Source of the DNA: Macrolepiota albuminosa
Taxonomy: Eukaryota; Basidiomycota; Agaricomycetes; Agaricales; Agaricaceae
Direction of reading: 5' to 3'
Length of the DNA: 64,000 nucleotides
Assembly (NCBI GenBank): GCA_027475525.1
Contig: JAMWFC010000058.1
Location: 1,325,270-1,389,269 of the forward strand
This document shows positions 1-12,361 of this stretch, piece by piece. The translations under genes and the position numbers were made by a program. The first letter of the stretch is position 1; the number at the start of each line of letters is the position of its first letter. The notes beneath the pieces are model-generated. The model did not search any database and was not told where the DNA came from. It was given only the letters and a program-made list of their open reading frames with translations.

Positions 1-473
1 TTCAGATAGATGTTATGGTTGACGTCGACGAGGACGGGCACGACGTTCCAGCAAAGAATCGGACATGTGCTGTGCGGTCACGATCACGGAACTATGTACT
101 TGAAAGCAGAACATCCACGTGACATATATATTGTTGACACCTACACGCTGCGGCCCCGTTGCTGAGGTCTTGTTCAGGTCTATTCATTTCTGAGTCTTAC
201 TGTACCAAACAGTCACAGAAATCAGAATCTGAAGAGTGCTCCTTCTAAGTCTTGCTTGTCAATACTCTTCCTACGAAATTGTACTTAAGCCACTGGGACC
301 ATTCTATTTCCGCCATTGACATATTCAGGGGTTCTCCGTGGGCTCTGTGACATATCTTGCAATCCCATTGTGTTGTCCTCGTGCCCATTGAATCCATCGA
401 TAACCATTTTTCCATAAAAAGGAAGAGGTGACTGTTTCTCCTCACTTGCCTAACTGTTTGCTCACCGCTCGCT
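1..473. other. Window edge and upstream region of the FunK1 kinase gene
   Basis: No gene is recognised. A plus-strand frame is open from base 3 to a TGA at 120-122 and could be the tail of a gene cut by the window edge, but it resembles nothing I know and 40 codons are weak evidence. The rest is the 5' flank of the kinase gene that starts at 474. Confidence 0.3.
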
Positions 474-3427
474 ATGTCCTCACTTCGTCCAACGCTTACT
501 GATACCCCTGTCAAATCGGCACGTTCAGTTGGCTTAACACACGACAAGAAGCACATGGAAGATGTCAAACAAGACCTTGAAAGAGATATTAAAAACACTC
601 TCTTCACTACCGACACCAACGAGTTCTTGAGCAAGAGAATCCCTTTGATACCTACAATAGATAAGAGCCTCAAAATATTGAAGGCTCTAGGTATGTATGA
701 TCAGTCTCGTTGGGAAGGGTTTCCGCAGATAGCTCCTCCAAGCGAGAAACCACTCTATACGCCTTTTGTCAGGATTTTGAATGCGATTGTTCATACTATG
801 TCTTTGGAGCACATCCATACCAACATCCTATACATCGATCCCCACAATCGAACTCCATTATCTCTTGAAGAATATACGGCGGCAGGGCGTCCTGATGGCG
901 TAGGAGCTCAACGTGACGCTAATCTTGAAGAAATAGAGAAGAAAATGCGTCTCGAGATAGAGAAAGTTAAATCTCAGGGGAAAAGTGGTATTGCGAGGAT
1001 CAAGAAGGCCATTAAACAGTGCACGGAAGACACAGAAGAGGTTGTAAGTGTATTCATAATCTACCGACAGATACCTTATTGATTATTGACTTCTGCCAAG
1101 CTTGGATTGGATAAACTCTGGTGGATGTGCATCCATATCGTTTACGAGGTCAAAGTGGTCAAATCAGAAAAGCAACTGTTCTTGGCTGTAAAGCAACTTT
1201 TGGCATATATGCGTCAAGTCTTGACCGAACAGTTGGATCGGCGCTTCGTATTAGGCTTTGTTCTCTTATTCGATGAGCTCACGCTAGTATCGTGCGACCG
1301 ATCTGGAGTCACAATGACAAATACGCCAATCAACATCCACACAGTAAGGAATAATTTGCCAAGTAGCCCCTTTTATTGACAAAGTGTAGGAACCGGAAAA
1401 ATTGATTCAAATCATAACTGGCTTCTCGCATATGAATCCCGTACAGCTCGGCTGGGACACAGCGATGGAGATTTATCGCCCTCTTACAGATGATACCAAG
1501 CCATCTTACAAGATTGCCAACAAGTTTGAAGGTATTCATGGACAAGGTCGTTATAACATCCACTGGGTCATCGATGTCGAAAAAGACGACAAGGTGGAAA
1601 GGTATGTTGCGGTGGCTATCATCTCTGCGATACGCTCTGCAGAGATCTGTGGCCGTGCTACTGTTGTTTACGAAGTTGTCAAATTTGACGAGAAAGAAAA
1701 TCCCAAGGAGGTCAGAACATATCGCTACTTTGATTGAATCGTCTATTGATGGTATTTTGTCAGACCTATGCGCTCAAGCGTTACTGGAGGCCCATTCGGG
1801 CAGATTCAAATGACCCGAACTTGTATCCGTCCGAAGGTCAAGTCTACGACATCCTAGACGAGGGACAGACTGATAAAATGAAGCATGCTATTGTGTATCA
1901 TGACGTCAAGATCGATGGCGAGGTTGACAGTACATTAAAGCTGATTCGCTGTGGTCAGGATGCTCAACCTTATGGACGTCCCGTCAAAAGGCTTCCAGAT
2001 ATGAGAAGTGAGACTGATGCTGATGCTGAACTTCGGGCAGAAAGGCGTGATGTGTTGGAGGAATCTTTCAATTCCTATCCCGACCCTTCAAATCTCGTGC
2101 TTGTGGAACGTTATCATGTGAATATTCTCATGCCCATGGGTGAGGTGATCAAAGCGTTAAGCTGCCGTTTGGAGCTTTTAATATGTTTTCGATGCTTTGT
2201 CAAAGGTGGGTGTGTCCATAATACCGCTCATGTTCATTTACTCTGACAATTGTGATTATAGAACACAAGTGTGGTCACAATAAGCGCATCCTCCACCGCG
2301 ACATCAGCACTGGAAACCTCTTGATTTTTGAAGCCGATGATGGTAGCTTTTTTGGGCGTGTCATGGATTATGATCATGCCAAGAAGGCTAGTGGTATGGG
2401 TAAAATAGAGTCCAAGATAGCTGGTCTGCCTCCTTCGAAGCTCAACAATCAACGAGACGCCCTCAGGCATTCCCTTCAACATATAGTGGAAGATGAAGTC
2501 GAAGATAACGTTCTTGACGTAGCCCTTAAATGGACTGGGTTCAAGGGTGCTGTTCAATATATCAGCGACGTTGTCACGTCGTTTGAGTTGAGCAACATTG
2601 CTTCAAAGAAAACTCTCTGCCTGGCTGATTTTCGATGGTCCAATACCGTAAGCATATTTTCACTTTATTGCTGCCCCATTTTGTCACACCTCCATGCAGG
2701 ACCCAGCTAAACCTCATGATTGGCCCGATTTCGGAAATCGTGAGCCTGGCCCGGGAGAGCGTACTGTAAGTTCATATATTCGTATGCAGAATGGGCATTG
2801 ATTCTTTTCAAGGGCACTGTTCCGTATATGAGTGCCGAAGTGATTTCCAGACAGTCTCTCTTTCGTTTGCCTGGGCAGAGAATAGTTCCGCCCTTTATGC
2901 ATCAGGCAATTCACGATGTTGAGTCGTTCCTCTGGGTACTAGTTCGCCTTTGTTTAAGCAGAAGGGGTCCTGGGGTCAACATGCGACGAGAAGAGCTGGA
3001 CAATCATTCTCCAAAGTATGATCACGGGCTTGCAACAGCCATTGTTGACCTATTTGAGGGCAGCGATGCCCAAGTCGAAAAGAGCAAAACTAAGCTGATA
3101 CTGAATCCAACCCTATTTGAAGAGACAGTTGTGGTATACTTTCATCCTTACTTCGAACCCATCAAACCCTATGTGCTCCGATGGTGGGATACCCTCATTC
3201 TTGGTTACATGTATCGCGGAGAAGAATTCTACAACATCCACGATCACATCCTTCGTATTCTCGACGAGGCCATTGCCGAGATCAGTAAACATGATATCGA
3301 AAGCGAAAAAGCCAAACAAGCAGCTGAGCTCGACCGCAGGAGAAAAGACAAGGAAAGGCGTCTGGCTACTTTTAGGGATTTGGCTACTCGTAGGCTTCAG
3401 AGCTTGGCGACGCCTCCCGCAGCCTAG
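474..3427 (+). CDS. FunK1-type fungal protein kinase, about 880 aa, seven exons
   Basis: Exons inferred at 474-1043, 1101-1343, 1390-1710, 1764-2205, 2262-2647, 2700-2765 and 2813-3427. The phases agree and give 881 codons including stop. The catalytic loop reads HRDISTGN (about 2295-2318) and is followed by VMDYDHAKKA, where the usual DFG is DYD, as is normal for FunK1 kinases. The activation segment has GTVPYMSAEVI and then HDVESFLWVL, the family's helix after the P+1 loop. The long N-terminal part before the kinase core and the basic, charged C-tail are also typical. FunK1 kinases are expanded in multicellular Agaricomycetes; substrates are generally unknown. The ATG at 474 opens the longest frame; a later start is possible. 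No disabling change is seen. Confidence 0.85.
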
Positions 3428-4344
3428 CCCGTTTCTATCCTTGATCTTTATACCATCGCACCATGACGGATCGTCCCCGGATGATCACTCTGCTTCGCCT
3501 GCTGTATCGCGCCGGAAGCACATCATTTTCTATAACCATACATTCATCAATCATCCTTGACGATAGCAATGCTATTGGCACATTTGCAGTTATATTGAGA
3601 CAATAATACAAGTTGACAGTTGAGCGTGATGAAGCCTTAGGTAGAATTTAAAATTGAAAGCTGGCTCCCAAATCCACGGTCTGAAAGCCCAGCTTATGAG
3701 CGTCCTGATTTTATCAATCCAATGTCAATGTACAGCGTGTAGAAACTCGATTATAAAACGGTACAACGCTCAAAAATTGATACGATCAGGTCAAGTATTT
3801 CAAGCTGTATAATGCATACGGTGATCGATTGTTACAGATAACTCAGTCCGTGTATGATAGACTACATTCCGGGTGATGTACCTGTTATAGTTCAAATAAC
3901 TGGTAAATATGTGCGAACGATCAATCAAAGACATACTTATTCAATTGCGTATTTTATTGTTTCGAGAACGACCGGCCAGTCATGATCCGTGCCGATCAGG
4001 ACGAACTGAAGTGAAGATATCATTACTAAGTAAACACCTATCAATTATGACATTGTTCGGCATCTGTCAAACGTTTTTCAAGAGCGGTGCGGTGGAGCAA
4101 ACAAATTTGGTGCTCAGTGGAGTCCATACATCTACGACATATACAGCCAAACACGATAGACGTGTGCAGGGACAAAATGCTGTGTGCAAAGATGGAGCGA
4201 TATTCATGGACGGGGAAAATGGGAGGGGTATCGTGATGAAAGTCAGCTCGTATAGTACGGTCGTATCATGACTTCCGATTATAATTAGCAGTCTGTGACG
4301 TAGCATCTAATTCAAAAAAGTTTCTCCGACACGGAACCACACCA
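3428..4344. other. Convergent intergenic region, no gene recognised
   Basis: It lies between the 3' ends of the kinase gene (+) and the chitin deacetylase gene (-). Short open frames on both strands (3909-4271, 4067-4306) overlap each other and resemble nothing. It probably holds the two 3' UTRs and terminators. Confidence 0.4.
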
Positions 4345-6108
4345 CTAAAGGAACAAAGCAAGACCAGCTGCCAGGCCAGTGACAGCAGTGAGAGATCCAG
4401 CCATCAAATGAGAGCCGAAACGAAGAGAAGACCCAGAATTGCCGTGATTACTCACGCTGGCGGAACCAGTGGCAGTCGCGGCAATACCTAATTGTGAGGT
4501 AAGTAGAGCTGCCAAATGAGTAGTTTAAAGAAACGAACCAGACACAGGAGGGGGGTTGGTTTTGTTGTCATTCGTCTCAATGTATGCATCAGATAATGGC
4601 TTCTTTAGACAAGTAATGACAGGCTCAATAGTGAACGGAGGTTGGTGCGCCATTGCGTCGGGAAGAATGTAGCCAGTTGCAACCTCCACGGATTGTTGGA
4701 AAAGATCATGCTCGAGAACGATGAAACCATTCTGCATAACAGTCGCATTGCCGATGATATTCTCCCAGTTCTGAAGAACCTGTTGAACGGTGCTAAGACC
4801 CCCATGAATGTTGAAGTCTGCATACCATCAGCCTGAAGTCATGCTAAATATAATGAAGAAAATGATGCACCATCAGTGTCAAAGGTTGCTGTTGGGCTGA
4901 TACGTGTCCAAATGACAGGAGTAAGGCCCATGGCGGCAGAAATAGCACGGACACGATCGCTGATCATAGATTCAAACTCCCGTCCAGAGAGGAATGAAAC
5001 GGACATACTCAATATCACCATAAGGTGGGCGCATCATGTTCGGAGTCACACCCAAAACATCCTTGATGACCTTTTTCGACCACCCAAGTTCTGCAATGAT
5101 CTGTTCGTTCGTAAGCGAGGTTAATGGTGGATGACTCCAAGTGTGAACAGCAATCTGGTGACCGGACATGTGCTCGGTCTGAAGCATGGCAGGGAACGAG
5201 ATGACACGTGAGCCAACCACGAAGAAAGTTGACTTCAACTGGACTTGATCAAGATAGGTCAAGAGATTAGGAGTGTAAAAAGCAGGACCGTCATCATAGG
5301 TTAGACCCCAAGTCATTGCGGTCGGGCACTCGGTAATGTCAGTCTGACGAGTGCAACCACCGCATGTCCACCAGCAGCGGTCACCATCGGCAGCAGCAGC
5401 AGTGTTGTTGGGGCATCCACCTAAAGAGGAACGTCAGTGGAGTCACCATTGATAACATAATGATTAAGAACTCACCAGGACCAGTTGGAGTATAGTCGGG
5501 AATAGAGATACCTGAATTGGCGACTTCCTGCACCCACTGCTTCACTAGGTCAGAATCAGTGGGGGGTACGCGATCGAGGGCCGGGTAGTTCGCGGGTGAG
5601 AGAAGAGCAACTGTGGAAATACATTTAGCCTACAATTTGATTCAGAGTGCAACCGAGACCAACTGTTTGGGAGACCAGGTGCGCCAGAGACAGCGGAAGG
5701 CGTTGAGCCGGGAGCGAAAGTGGTAGGGAGCGGAATAGTGGCAGAACTGGCAGCTGTAGATACAATAACAGACAAAGGAGCGGCAGTAGGGTTGGTTGCA
5801 GCAAGCGAGAAGGTGAAAGTCGTAGTCGGGGTCGTCGAGACCAGTGAGGTGACTGAAGAAATGGCACCGGTGACGGAACCCGATACTGGGACGGTTGGGG
5901 CACCAGATACGGGGTGAGTCACGACGCTAGTGCCTGCAGGCACCGTCGTTCCAATAGCCACGGGGGAAGATGGAGCAACGGAGGAAACGGGAGCAACCTG
6001 GCGGGGATTATGGGCTTTGCGAAGACCGACGGGGTGCTCGACGTGTGCGGCAGCGAGGAGCGGGACACTGGCAACGGAGGCCAGACGCGACGGAGAAAGG
6101 AACTTCAT
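4345..6108 (-). CDS. Chitin deacetylase (CE4), secreted, GPI-anchored, 500 aa
   Basis: Six exons read downward: 6108-5664, 5610-5476, 5420-5009, 4959-4871, 4817-4539 and 4487-4345; phases agree (501 codons with stop). The start MKFLSPSRLASVASVPLLAA is a signal peptide, followed by a long Ser/Thr/Pro/Val-rich stretch likely to be O-mannosylated. The CE4 NodB core shows TYDDGP (motif 1, catalytic and metal Asp), HTWSHP (motif 2, metal His pair), RPPYGD (motif 3) and a C-terminal VLEHDL (motif 5). The last exon encodes a Ser/Gly-rich stretch and a hydrophobic tail ending LAAGLALFL, a GPI-attachment signal. The enzyme removes acetyl groups from chitin to give chitosan in the cell wall. No disruption is seen. 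One of the best supported genes in the window. Confidence 0.93.
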
Positions 6109-6581
6109 GGTGGGTGCGGCAGGAATGAGGGTTCTTCTCGACCGCAAATTTATTAAGCATTTACTATCACGTGTTATGGCTTTCAAAAGGGTTGGGAGTT
6201 TCAAAATCCAGAATACTAAGAGATCGTGGACATGGAGCCACTGATCTTTCAAGCGATATATTAGTTCAATAGGAGTACAACATAGTTGACCACAAAAATG
6301 AAGGGATACACATCTATCTATGTTGCGATATAGTCAACAAGAATAGAAAATGGAGAAAATTGTATTCAAAGGGTTCCGGAATTAAGTGTCAGTGAGCAAA
6401 TCAGTACCAAAGTCTCCAAGAGTCTTATAGACCTCTCAGAGAAGTAATCTTCACGATTTTAGAACATCCTGACGTGTGAGGCATGAGATACAAGAAACAA
6501 GGTATTTGAGCGTGACTTACTATTGATTTGATTCAAAGTCCGCTCAACGCGTCGCGTCGCGTTTCGTTTAATCAAGTATTC
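6109..6581. other. 5' flank of the chitin deacetylase gene; holds one 16-bp motif copy
   Basis: This is the promoter side of the chitin deacetylase gene. It contains gttgggagtttcaaaa at 6191-6206, which recurs inverted at 7239-7254 and 7416-7431 on the far side of the transposase remnant. Nothing else is recognised. Confidence 0.4.
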
Positions 6582-6986
6582 ATGCCTCCTCGTCACAAAG
6601 CTTCTGTCAAGACCTCTTCTCAGCAAAGTAGCATCAGTCCTGAAGTTGAAAAGCTTATTCAGGAGGCATGCATCCTGCTCCATGCTGAGGCAAAGCCTAA
6701 TTACTCTAAAGTTATCAAAGAAATTCTGGATCGCACTCATATTGCCCTTCCTTATCACACTCTGCGTAATCGCTTTCTTGGCAAACACATTCCTCCACAC
6801 CAGGCTCATGCCAGTCAACAACTCCTTTCTTCCGAGGCTGAAAAGGTCCTTATTGATTGGATCAAGTTTCTGTCTGACACGGGTCATCCACTTAGCAAAC
6901 GAACAATCCGAAGAAAGGCTGAAGCTCTTTGTGGAAAGAAGCCAAGTAAATCCTGGATTCGATATTTCCTTGGACGTCACCCTGAG
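6582..6986 (+). pseudogene. N-terminal fragment of a pogo/Tc5-type transposase
   Basis: The frame from MPPRHKASVK encodes about 135 residues that look like the two DNA-binding modules of pogo-like transposases: a psq-type helix-turn-helix (KLIQEACILLH...YHTLRNRFLGKHIP) and a CENP-B/Tc5-type second HTH (SEAEKVLIDWIKFLSDTG...SKSWIRYFLGRHPE). The DDE catalytic domain that should follow is absent; the frame runs instead into three 19-bp tandem repeats and stops at 7113-7115. I infer a 3'-truncated, dead copy, though a domesticated DNA-binding protein cannot be excluded from sequence alone. Confidence 0.65.
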
Positions 6987-7043
6987 ATGTACCACATTTG
7001 TTTCAATGTACCGCGTTTGTTTCGATGTACCGCATTTGTTTCG
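6987..7043. repeat. Three tandem copies of a 19-bp unit
   Basis: Units at 6987-7005, 7006-7024 and 7025-7043 share atgtaccRcRtttgtttcR and differ at two or three positions. They lie exactly where the transposase reading frame loses family resemblance, so they may mark the truncation junction. Confidence 0.8.
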
Positions 7044-7238
7044 CTCACCATCTCGTATCTTGCAAATCTTGACCTGTATAATTTTGTAAGACAATATTTA
7101 GTTATGCATACTTGATAATTTCTCTACTTACTCTTTGAATATGGGAGTGCGACGGAAAAGCAATTCGACCGTGTGCTCAATTGCCGTAGCGGAGTTGAAA
7201 TTTCCCCTATGAGTCAGCGTTATGATGTGTGACAAAAG

Positions 7239-7431
7239 TTTTGAAACTCCCAACTTTTGGGACACGCCCTACCGGCATCGTCCCGACACAACAACACGTC
7301 CACCATTCTCAAATCTGGTCTGGGAGTGTCTTGTTCGAAATTTATCGCACCGACTACAGAAGTCCGATTGAAATAGAGTATTGTCGATGTCTCTTAATTT
7401 ACAAATTGGTAAAATTTTTGAAACTCCCAAC
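7239..7431. repeat. Two direct copies of a 16-bp motif, inverted relative to 6191-6206
   Basis: ttttgaaactcccaac occurs at 7239-7254 and 7416-7431; its reverse complement is at 6191-6206. Three copies in 1.2 kb, one inverted and flanking a transposase fragment, suggest remnants of terminal inverted repeats. No TA target duplication is obvious at the edges, so the assignment is tentative. Confidence 0.4.
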
Positions 7432-7574
7432 CAACGATAGTATTTTTAGTCTCCTGTTCTCTTGTCATCGGCAAGTGATGGCCGACGAAAACGAAACTAT
7501 CAAAAACACTACAAGCCCTAACGACAGCAGATATAGAAACACTCTATAGATTTCAGATCTCTCATGGTCCAGGT

Positions 7575-8606
7575 TTAGACCTTTTGTTTCTTCGACCTTG
7601 GTTTCTCAAGGTCGATCTCTTCCGCGTCGTCATCGTCATCGTCCTCATCATCATCAGAGTCAAGCTCGTCCCCACCCGCGTTGCCCAAGAAATAGTCAAT
7701 AGCCTCGGGGAAGATCTCGCTGGCAATGCTGATGCCCATCTTTTTTTTTGAAACAGTGAATGTCAACACTGCCTGCACATTGCAAAGGCGTGCAGTAGGC
7801 TTACCTCGAATGGGTCAGAGTCACTTTCAAAGAAGTTGAAGAAGCTTCCGGGGTCTGCCACAGCCTCGTCCTCTTCATCGGTGTCACGAGGATACAATTT
7901 CGTCAAAGATTTATTCGCATCCTTCCAGTTGATTTTTTGGCCCTGCCACAGTCCTCAGACCTGTCTTGAACAACCGCAGCTTATCAACCGTACTCACCGA
8001 AGCCACGACGTCACGCTCCCACGAGAACTCAAGCATAGAATCCGTAATGCCGTCCTCGTCCGGCTTTTCGTCAGCAGCAGCTGGCGGTGGAACATACTTG
8101 TATTCCTTCTTAAGTACCCTGTCTGCAAAGTAAGGGTTCTCTTTGAAGGTCTAACTCCAGATGTCAACACTGTGAATGCCACAATTGTAAATTACACACG
8201 AATTCGATGGTGTAGCATCTAGGCTCAGCAGGGTCTCGCTCGACCCAGAGGTCCTCCAGATAGCTCAATGCAAGCTGATCTGCACTGTGTTGTACGTGGT
8301 AGGCAAATAGAGTGTGGTTCATCAACGCGACTGGCCAGAACTTGGGAATAGTTTTGACGATTTCGCGACGCTTTTCATACGCGGGGACCAGCTTCTTCTG
8401 AGTGATGCGGTCTGGGAGCGGTAACAAATTAGTGATGACACGAACAGCGCATAGAGCAGTAACAAACCAAGAACCAGCTCAACACGCGCGATCTGGCGTT
8501 GGCTGATTCGAAGTTTCTCAGCGTCCTCGTCACTGAGTTCGACTTCAGCGAGGGGGTTCTTTGCAGCATCAGCACCGGGAGACGGGCGTTTTGTACCCTT
8601 AGCCAT
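7575..8606 (-). CDS. SET/TAF-I type NAP-family histone chaperone, 268 aa
   Basis: Five exons: 8606-8468, 8411-8200, 8150-7998, 7942-7805 and 7739-7575 (269 codons with stop, phases agree). An N-terminal helix (VELSDEDAEKLRISQRQI) corresponds to the dimerisation helix of NAP proteins. The earmuff domain follows with IPKFWPVALMNH and ALSYLEDLWVERDP, then FKENPYFADRVLKKEYKYV, GSFFNFFESDSDPFE and FPEAIDYFLGNAG. The C-terminus is a long Asp/Glu tract followed by the basic ending RSKKQKV. These features match the SET subfamily more than NAP1. It would bind histones H2A-H2B or H3-H4 in nucleosome assembly; the basic end is a likely nuclear signal. Confidence 0.9.
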
Positions 8607-10557
8607 TGTGACTTGATGGGGGATGAGTTTAAGGGTTTGTGAGAGGTATGAATTTCCTTACTGATGATGTTGTTTAAAATTTGCAGTGCCCACAACTTGC
8701 AACTCCGCGAACCCCGTGACCTAAAAACCACAGCAACCATCAAGTCCTTACTCATATGAATGCTAGAACACTGGAAGAGTCTAGGGAACTTCCCGAACTA
8801 CATGTTCGAGGCGGCATACTATTGTAATACTTTGAAATAGATAGGTCAATGTATTGTAATTGCAATCTGGCTGAAAGGCTGTAAAGGTCTTGTTAACTAG
8901 GTGACGATGCGTGACAATCGTGTACTCGAAAACCTGCTAGATTAGGCAGTTCCAAACAGTGCAGGTGTTGGTTTGTGTAGTTACGTAATATTAACACCAG
9001 TTTTCTAGGGTTTTGTGTAAGGTTGTGACGCATAAAAAGTGTACGTGACGTGTAGTGACACTCATCATGCATCATGTCCTACATCCGGGGTCCTCAGGTC
9101 CTTGTCTGACATTCAGCGCGCGCAAGGTGTCACCCACGACGCTCAGGCTGCTCCATACCGGCCGGTAGTTGTAGCGCTGCATCAATGCCACCGCTCATCC
9201 TTAATAATATATGTGGTTGTGATTGACGAAGCGAGTCCTCTAGCCTCCTTTTCTTTCCTGTTGCGGTCGATAATTAATGTGCCCTTGGTATCATTCAGTG
9301 TCATGGACAGCAAATGGTCCAGAAGTCTCCCTCTGAGCAGGCTTGATGTGAGAAGATGCTTTAGGGGTTTCATGACAACCTTGAGCGGATCGTGTAAGCT
9401 TAAGGATTTCTTGCGCTTGGAAGCCTGTCGTCGATTCTCCATTGAGGAAGGAAACGGAGTTACGCCAGCAGCTGAGAAACAGGTAACCCCTTTCTCCAGA
9501 CTGCGAGATGATTCTGACTTGTATATGGAGCTGCTCGTTATTTCAAAAGATAGCCAGATTGAGCATTTGAGAAATTCATATATTTCGGGATCTACGGAAA
9601 TCTTCGCTATTTAAGACGCACTAGAAGCCGATGAGAATTTTTTGAGTGAGATATTGAGCCTGAAAATCAGTGGAGCTCAAGAAAATCCTGCTCGCCTTAT
9701 GTCGCAAACGGCTGTGACATTCGATGGGTAATACACGCGTCTAAGATTTGCAACGCCTTTCTGTCTAATTGATATCTGATGGTCCTTGGACATTTTTGAC
9801 CGCTGCCAGAATGTGTCCAAAACTTTAAAGCGCCCTCACCGACACAATCAATCAGGAAATGATGACAGATTTTTTTCTTCGTTGTTATGTTCACCATACC
9901 CCTCAGGCCCAGTCGTTAGCGCTGTCGGCAGATGGGCTGTTCGCTGCTCCGTTACTTAGATTGAGCCAGGGATCCCTTTCTGTGTCTGTGGCCATGAACA
10001 ATCATGATATGGACTGGCTCCTACTCATTGGCACGTGTCGTATCTGTCAACAATCTGATATCACTTCACTTGGCCGGTCCGAACAATCGTGAATATAAGA
10101 AGAATGTTTTTTTGGAAGAACGGTTACTACCGATGACCCAACTATGAAAAGAGATTTTGGGTGACTTCGGCCTTTATCAATATTGAATAGATAGATTCCT
10201 TCTAAAATTTGAGGCTTACATCTCTTCTATCTCAAGTACATGTATGCAGTTTCGTATATTTTCTCATTCATGGAGGGATGCCATAGACATCCTGATGGGG
10301 AGGGTCGTTTTGAACAAGAAATGAAACGTATCAGGGTGTGTGCCATCTTATCTGCCCGGACAGGTCACGTGACGTATCAAGTGAAGACCAAGGCCTCAGA
10401 TCTCAGACATCTCCTGGCCACCAAGATGAACAGTCAATCCGCCATTCTGGAAAGTAAGATCATCAGCCTCAATGGGCATGTTGCCGGACAAGACCCTTTT
10501 TTTAATGTCAAGATTGACTGGCTGGACCGGATTGACTGTCTTTAGACTGCCTCGAAG
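8607..10557. other. About 2 kb without a recognised gene
   Basis: Only weak open frames are present (9039-9614, 9859-10092, 10240-10545, all +). Apart from the 9303-9731 frame listed separately, none resembles a known family. The last 300 bp directly precede the Crinkler-like pseudogene and might hold decayed upstream exons of it. Confidence 0.4.
9303..9731 (+). pseudogene. Unidentified coding-like frame with one internal TAA
   Basis: From MDSKWSRSLPLS the frame runs to a TAA at 9612-9614 and then stays open for 38 more codons to 9731, with coding-like composition on both sides (for example LRDDSDLYMELLVISKDS before, ADENFLSEILSL after). That continuity suggests one frame cut by a nonsense change. 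I do not recognise the family; a decayed mobile-element ORF is the likeliest reading. Confidence 0.25.
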
Positions 10558-12080
10558 ATGCTAAAATCTCAAACATTGGCCGAATTCGATGTTGACAAGC
10601 TCATCGTATATAAACTGGGCGATGATTCTGGGATTTCTGCAGACAAGATAAAGGTAAGTTTGCATTTCAGTTTTCATGAAATCTAGGCTAATGATATTAC
10701 TTCAAAGGATGGGCCGACCATCACTCAACACCGAGATGAAAAGGCTAACTATGAGTTAACGCCACTTCTTGGCACTCGATTCATCCACGAGTATTGGAAA
10801 GGTATCAAAAATCCACTTTCCATCCAGTGCCACTTCGTCTTGGAATTGCCGAAGGCAAGCGGAACACAAGGTATGATTTCTGATCCGATTGTGAATGTTA
10901 ATGGTGCATTGATCATTCCACAGACTCTACTTTTTCAATCTCGCTAGATATTCAAGCTACGGACATTGGCATGATGAACCGCCAGGTTCTCGAGTTCAAA
11001 CCAGGAGACACCATCTCGACGCTACTGGCCTTCTATCGCAACCATTCGGAAATAAACCAAAGTTTTGAGGTCGTCTATCGCAATGGTGGAGTCGAAGAGA
11101 TGACACTCGAAACAGATCTACTCGTCGTTGGTGGTAATCATCATCTTCGCTTTGCCGCCACTGCGTCTGGTACACCGTGGGACACAAATATCGGAGGTCC
11201 TGTAGTCGAATTGATTCGCAGCACAAAGCTGAAGCAGCTATTGGATCATGTCGCATGTCGCCTACCAACGTGCTGTCACGGTGAGAGCGCCACCCATGAC
11301 TGGGAAAAGCGTTCTCGGCAGACAGTTACTACGATACAGAGCGCTCTTCAATGTTGTCGAATTGTTTGACTTGAGCAAGTGGTATCAAACTGCCTGAAAC
11401 ACTTGCTGACCTAACCGACATGCCGCGAACATTGTGGATCTTTGACGAAGCTCAAAAACTGAATCGCTATCCACGTACGCATAGATTTTGGATGATAATG
11501 AAAGCAGTCGAAAATCAATATTCACCAAAATTGCATCTTATCCCTCCTGTCAAATCACGGCGAGGGTCCAAGCTCACAAGCTATCATAACTGAGCACATT
11601 GCCGCCCTCCAAACAATTTCAAGCTCGACTTCGATATTGTGCTTTTCGATCGTTCGGAATTCGATATCATAGTCCATAAATATAATTCAGCCACGAAAGG
11701 GGTGCAAATACATGGCAGGGTCTCCGACTTCGTCTTTCATTATTTTGGTGGCCATCCCGGTCTCACCGCGACATTGTTGAACTTCCTCCATCTCTCCTCA
11801 GCTTCGGTTAGTCTGCGGAACAAAAATGAGATAAATCGAACATATAGCACAAACGATATCCTTGACTTGATCATCGATCGAATCAATGAATTGCAAGGAA
11901 TTCGATGCTTGCCTTCACTCGTCAATTCAAAGTTGTCATCTCAGTCAAAGGCGATCCTGCAGCTTCTTTTTGATAATGGAGGAGAAGTTACGTCAACACT
12001 TTGTAGCATTCTGCCCCCAGGCGGGCTCAGTCGGCCCGAGAGCCGAAGTACTGAGCTCCCATGGGCATACTACACTCTAA
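10558..12080 (+). pseudogene. Crinkler-like (CRN) P-loop NTPase gene, N-terminal and NTPase part, broken
   Basis: Exons at 10558-about 10653, about 10708-10871 and from 10924 join in phase. The first about 90 residues (DVDKLIVYKLGDDSG ... LSIQCHFVLELP) match the ubiquitin-like Crinkler N-terminal domain. Downstream lie a Walker A motif APPMTGKS (11287-11310), a Walker B LWIFDEAQ (11432-11455), then LFDRSEFDIIV and GHPGLTATLLNFL, seen in the fungal CRN NTPase family. The Walker A is in a different frame from the upstream exon because of a 7-bp tandem duplication (11247-11253/11254-11260). A further frame change occurs near 11380 and a stop near 11591. The frame finally runs into a 35-nt T tract. 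Intact CRN proteins are proposed intracellular effectors; this copy cannot make a full product. Confidence 0.6.

Positions 12081-12085
<5 letters not shown>

Positions 12086-12120
<35 letters not shown>
12086..12120. repeat. 35-nt uninterrupted T tract
   Basis: A pure T run on the plus strand, i.e. a 35-nt A tract on the minus strand. It lies about 240 bp downstream of the stop of the minus-strand VTT pseudogene, where a poly(A) tail of a retrocopied transcript would lie. It also ends the recognisable Crinkler-like N-terminal segment. Confidence 0.9.
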
Positions 12121-12121
<1 letters not shown>

Positions 12122-12361
12122 GAGTAGCGTTTGGGTGGCTTGGTCCGTCGCCTTAGGCAAGGTACCTTTTTGCTCATATTTGAAAAGTCTGATCAGGTTT
12201 TACTTTGTTCATCATGTAGTAGATATACCACATTGCAAGGTGATGAGGATTGTTATAACAAGGACGACGTCGGTTATGATTCGACTCTTGGTGTCGGTAG
12301 TGCCTTAGTTGTTGTACGTGTTGTTAAGGATTCAGAAGGAAATCTGAGGGATTGTTCAGGT

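Noticed and set aside
5714..6244. Plus-strand ORFs over the chitin deacetylase N-terminal region
   Set aside because: They are antisense of the Ser/Thr/Val-rich coding sequence and arise from its biased composition.
11639..12127. ORF ending in a run of Phe as a genuine protein C-terminus
   Set aside because: The Phe run is translation of the 35-nt T tract after the coding resemblance has ended.
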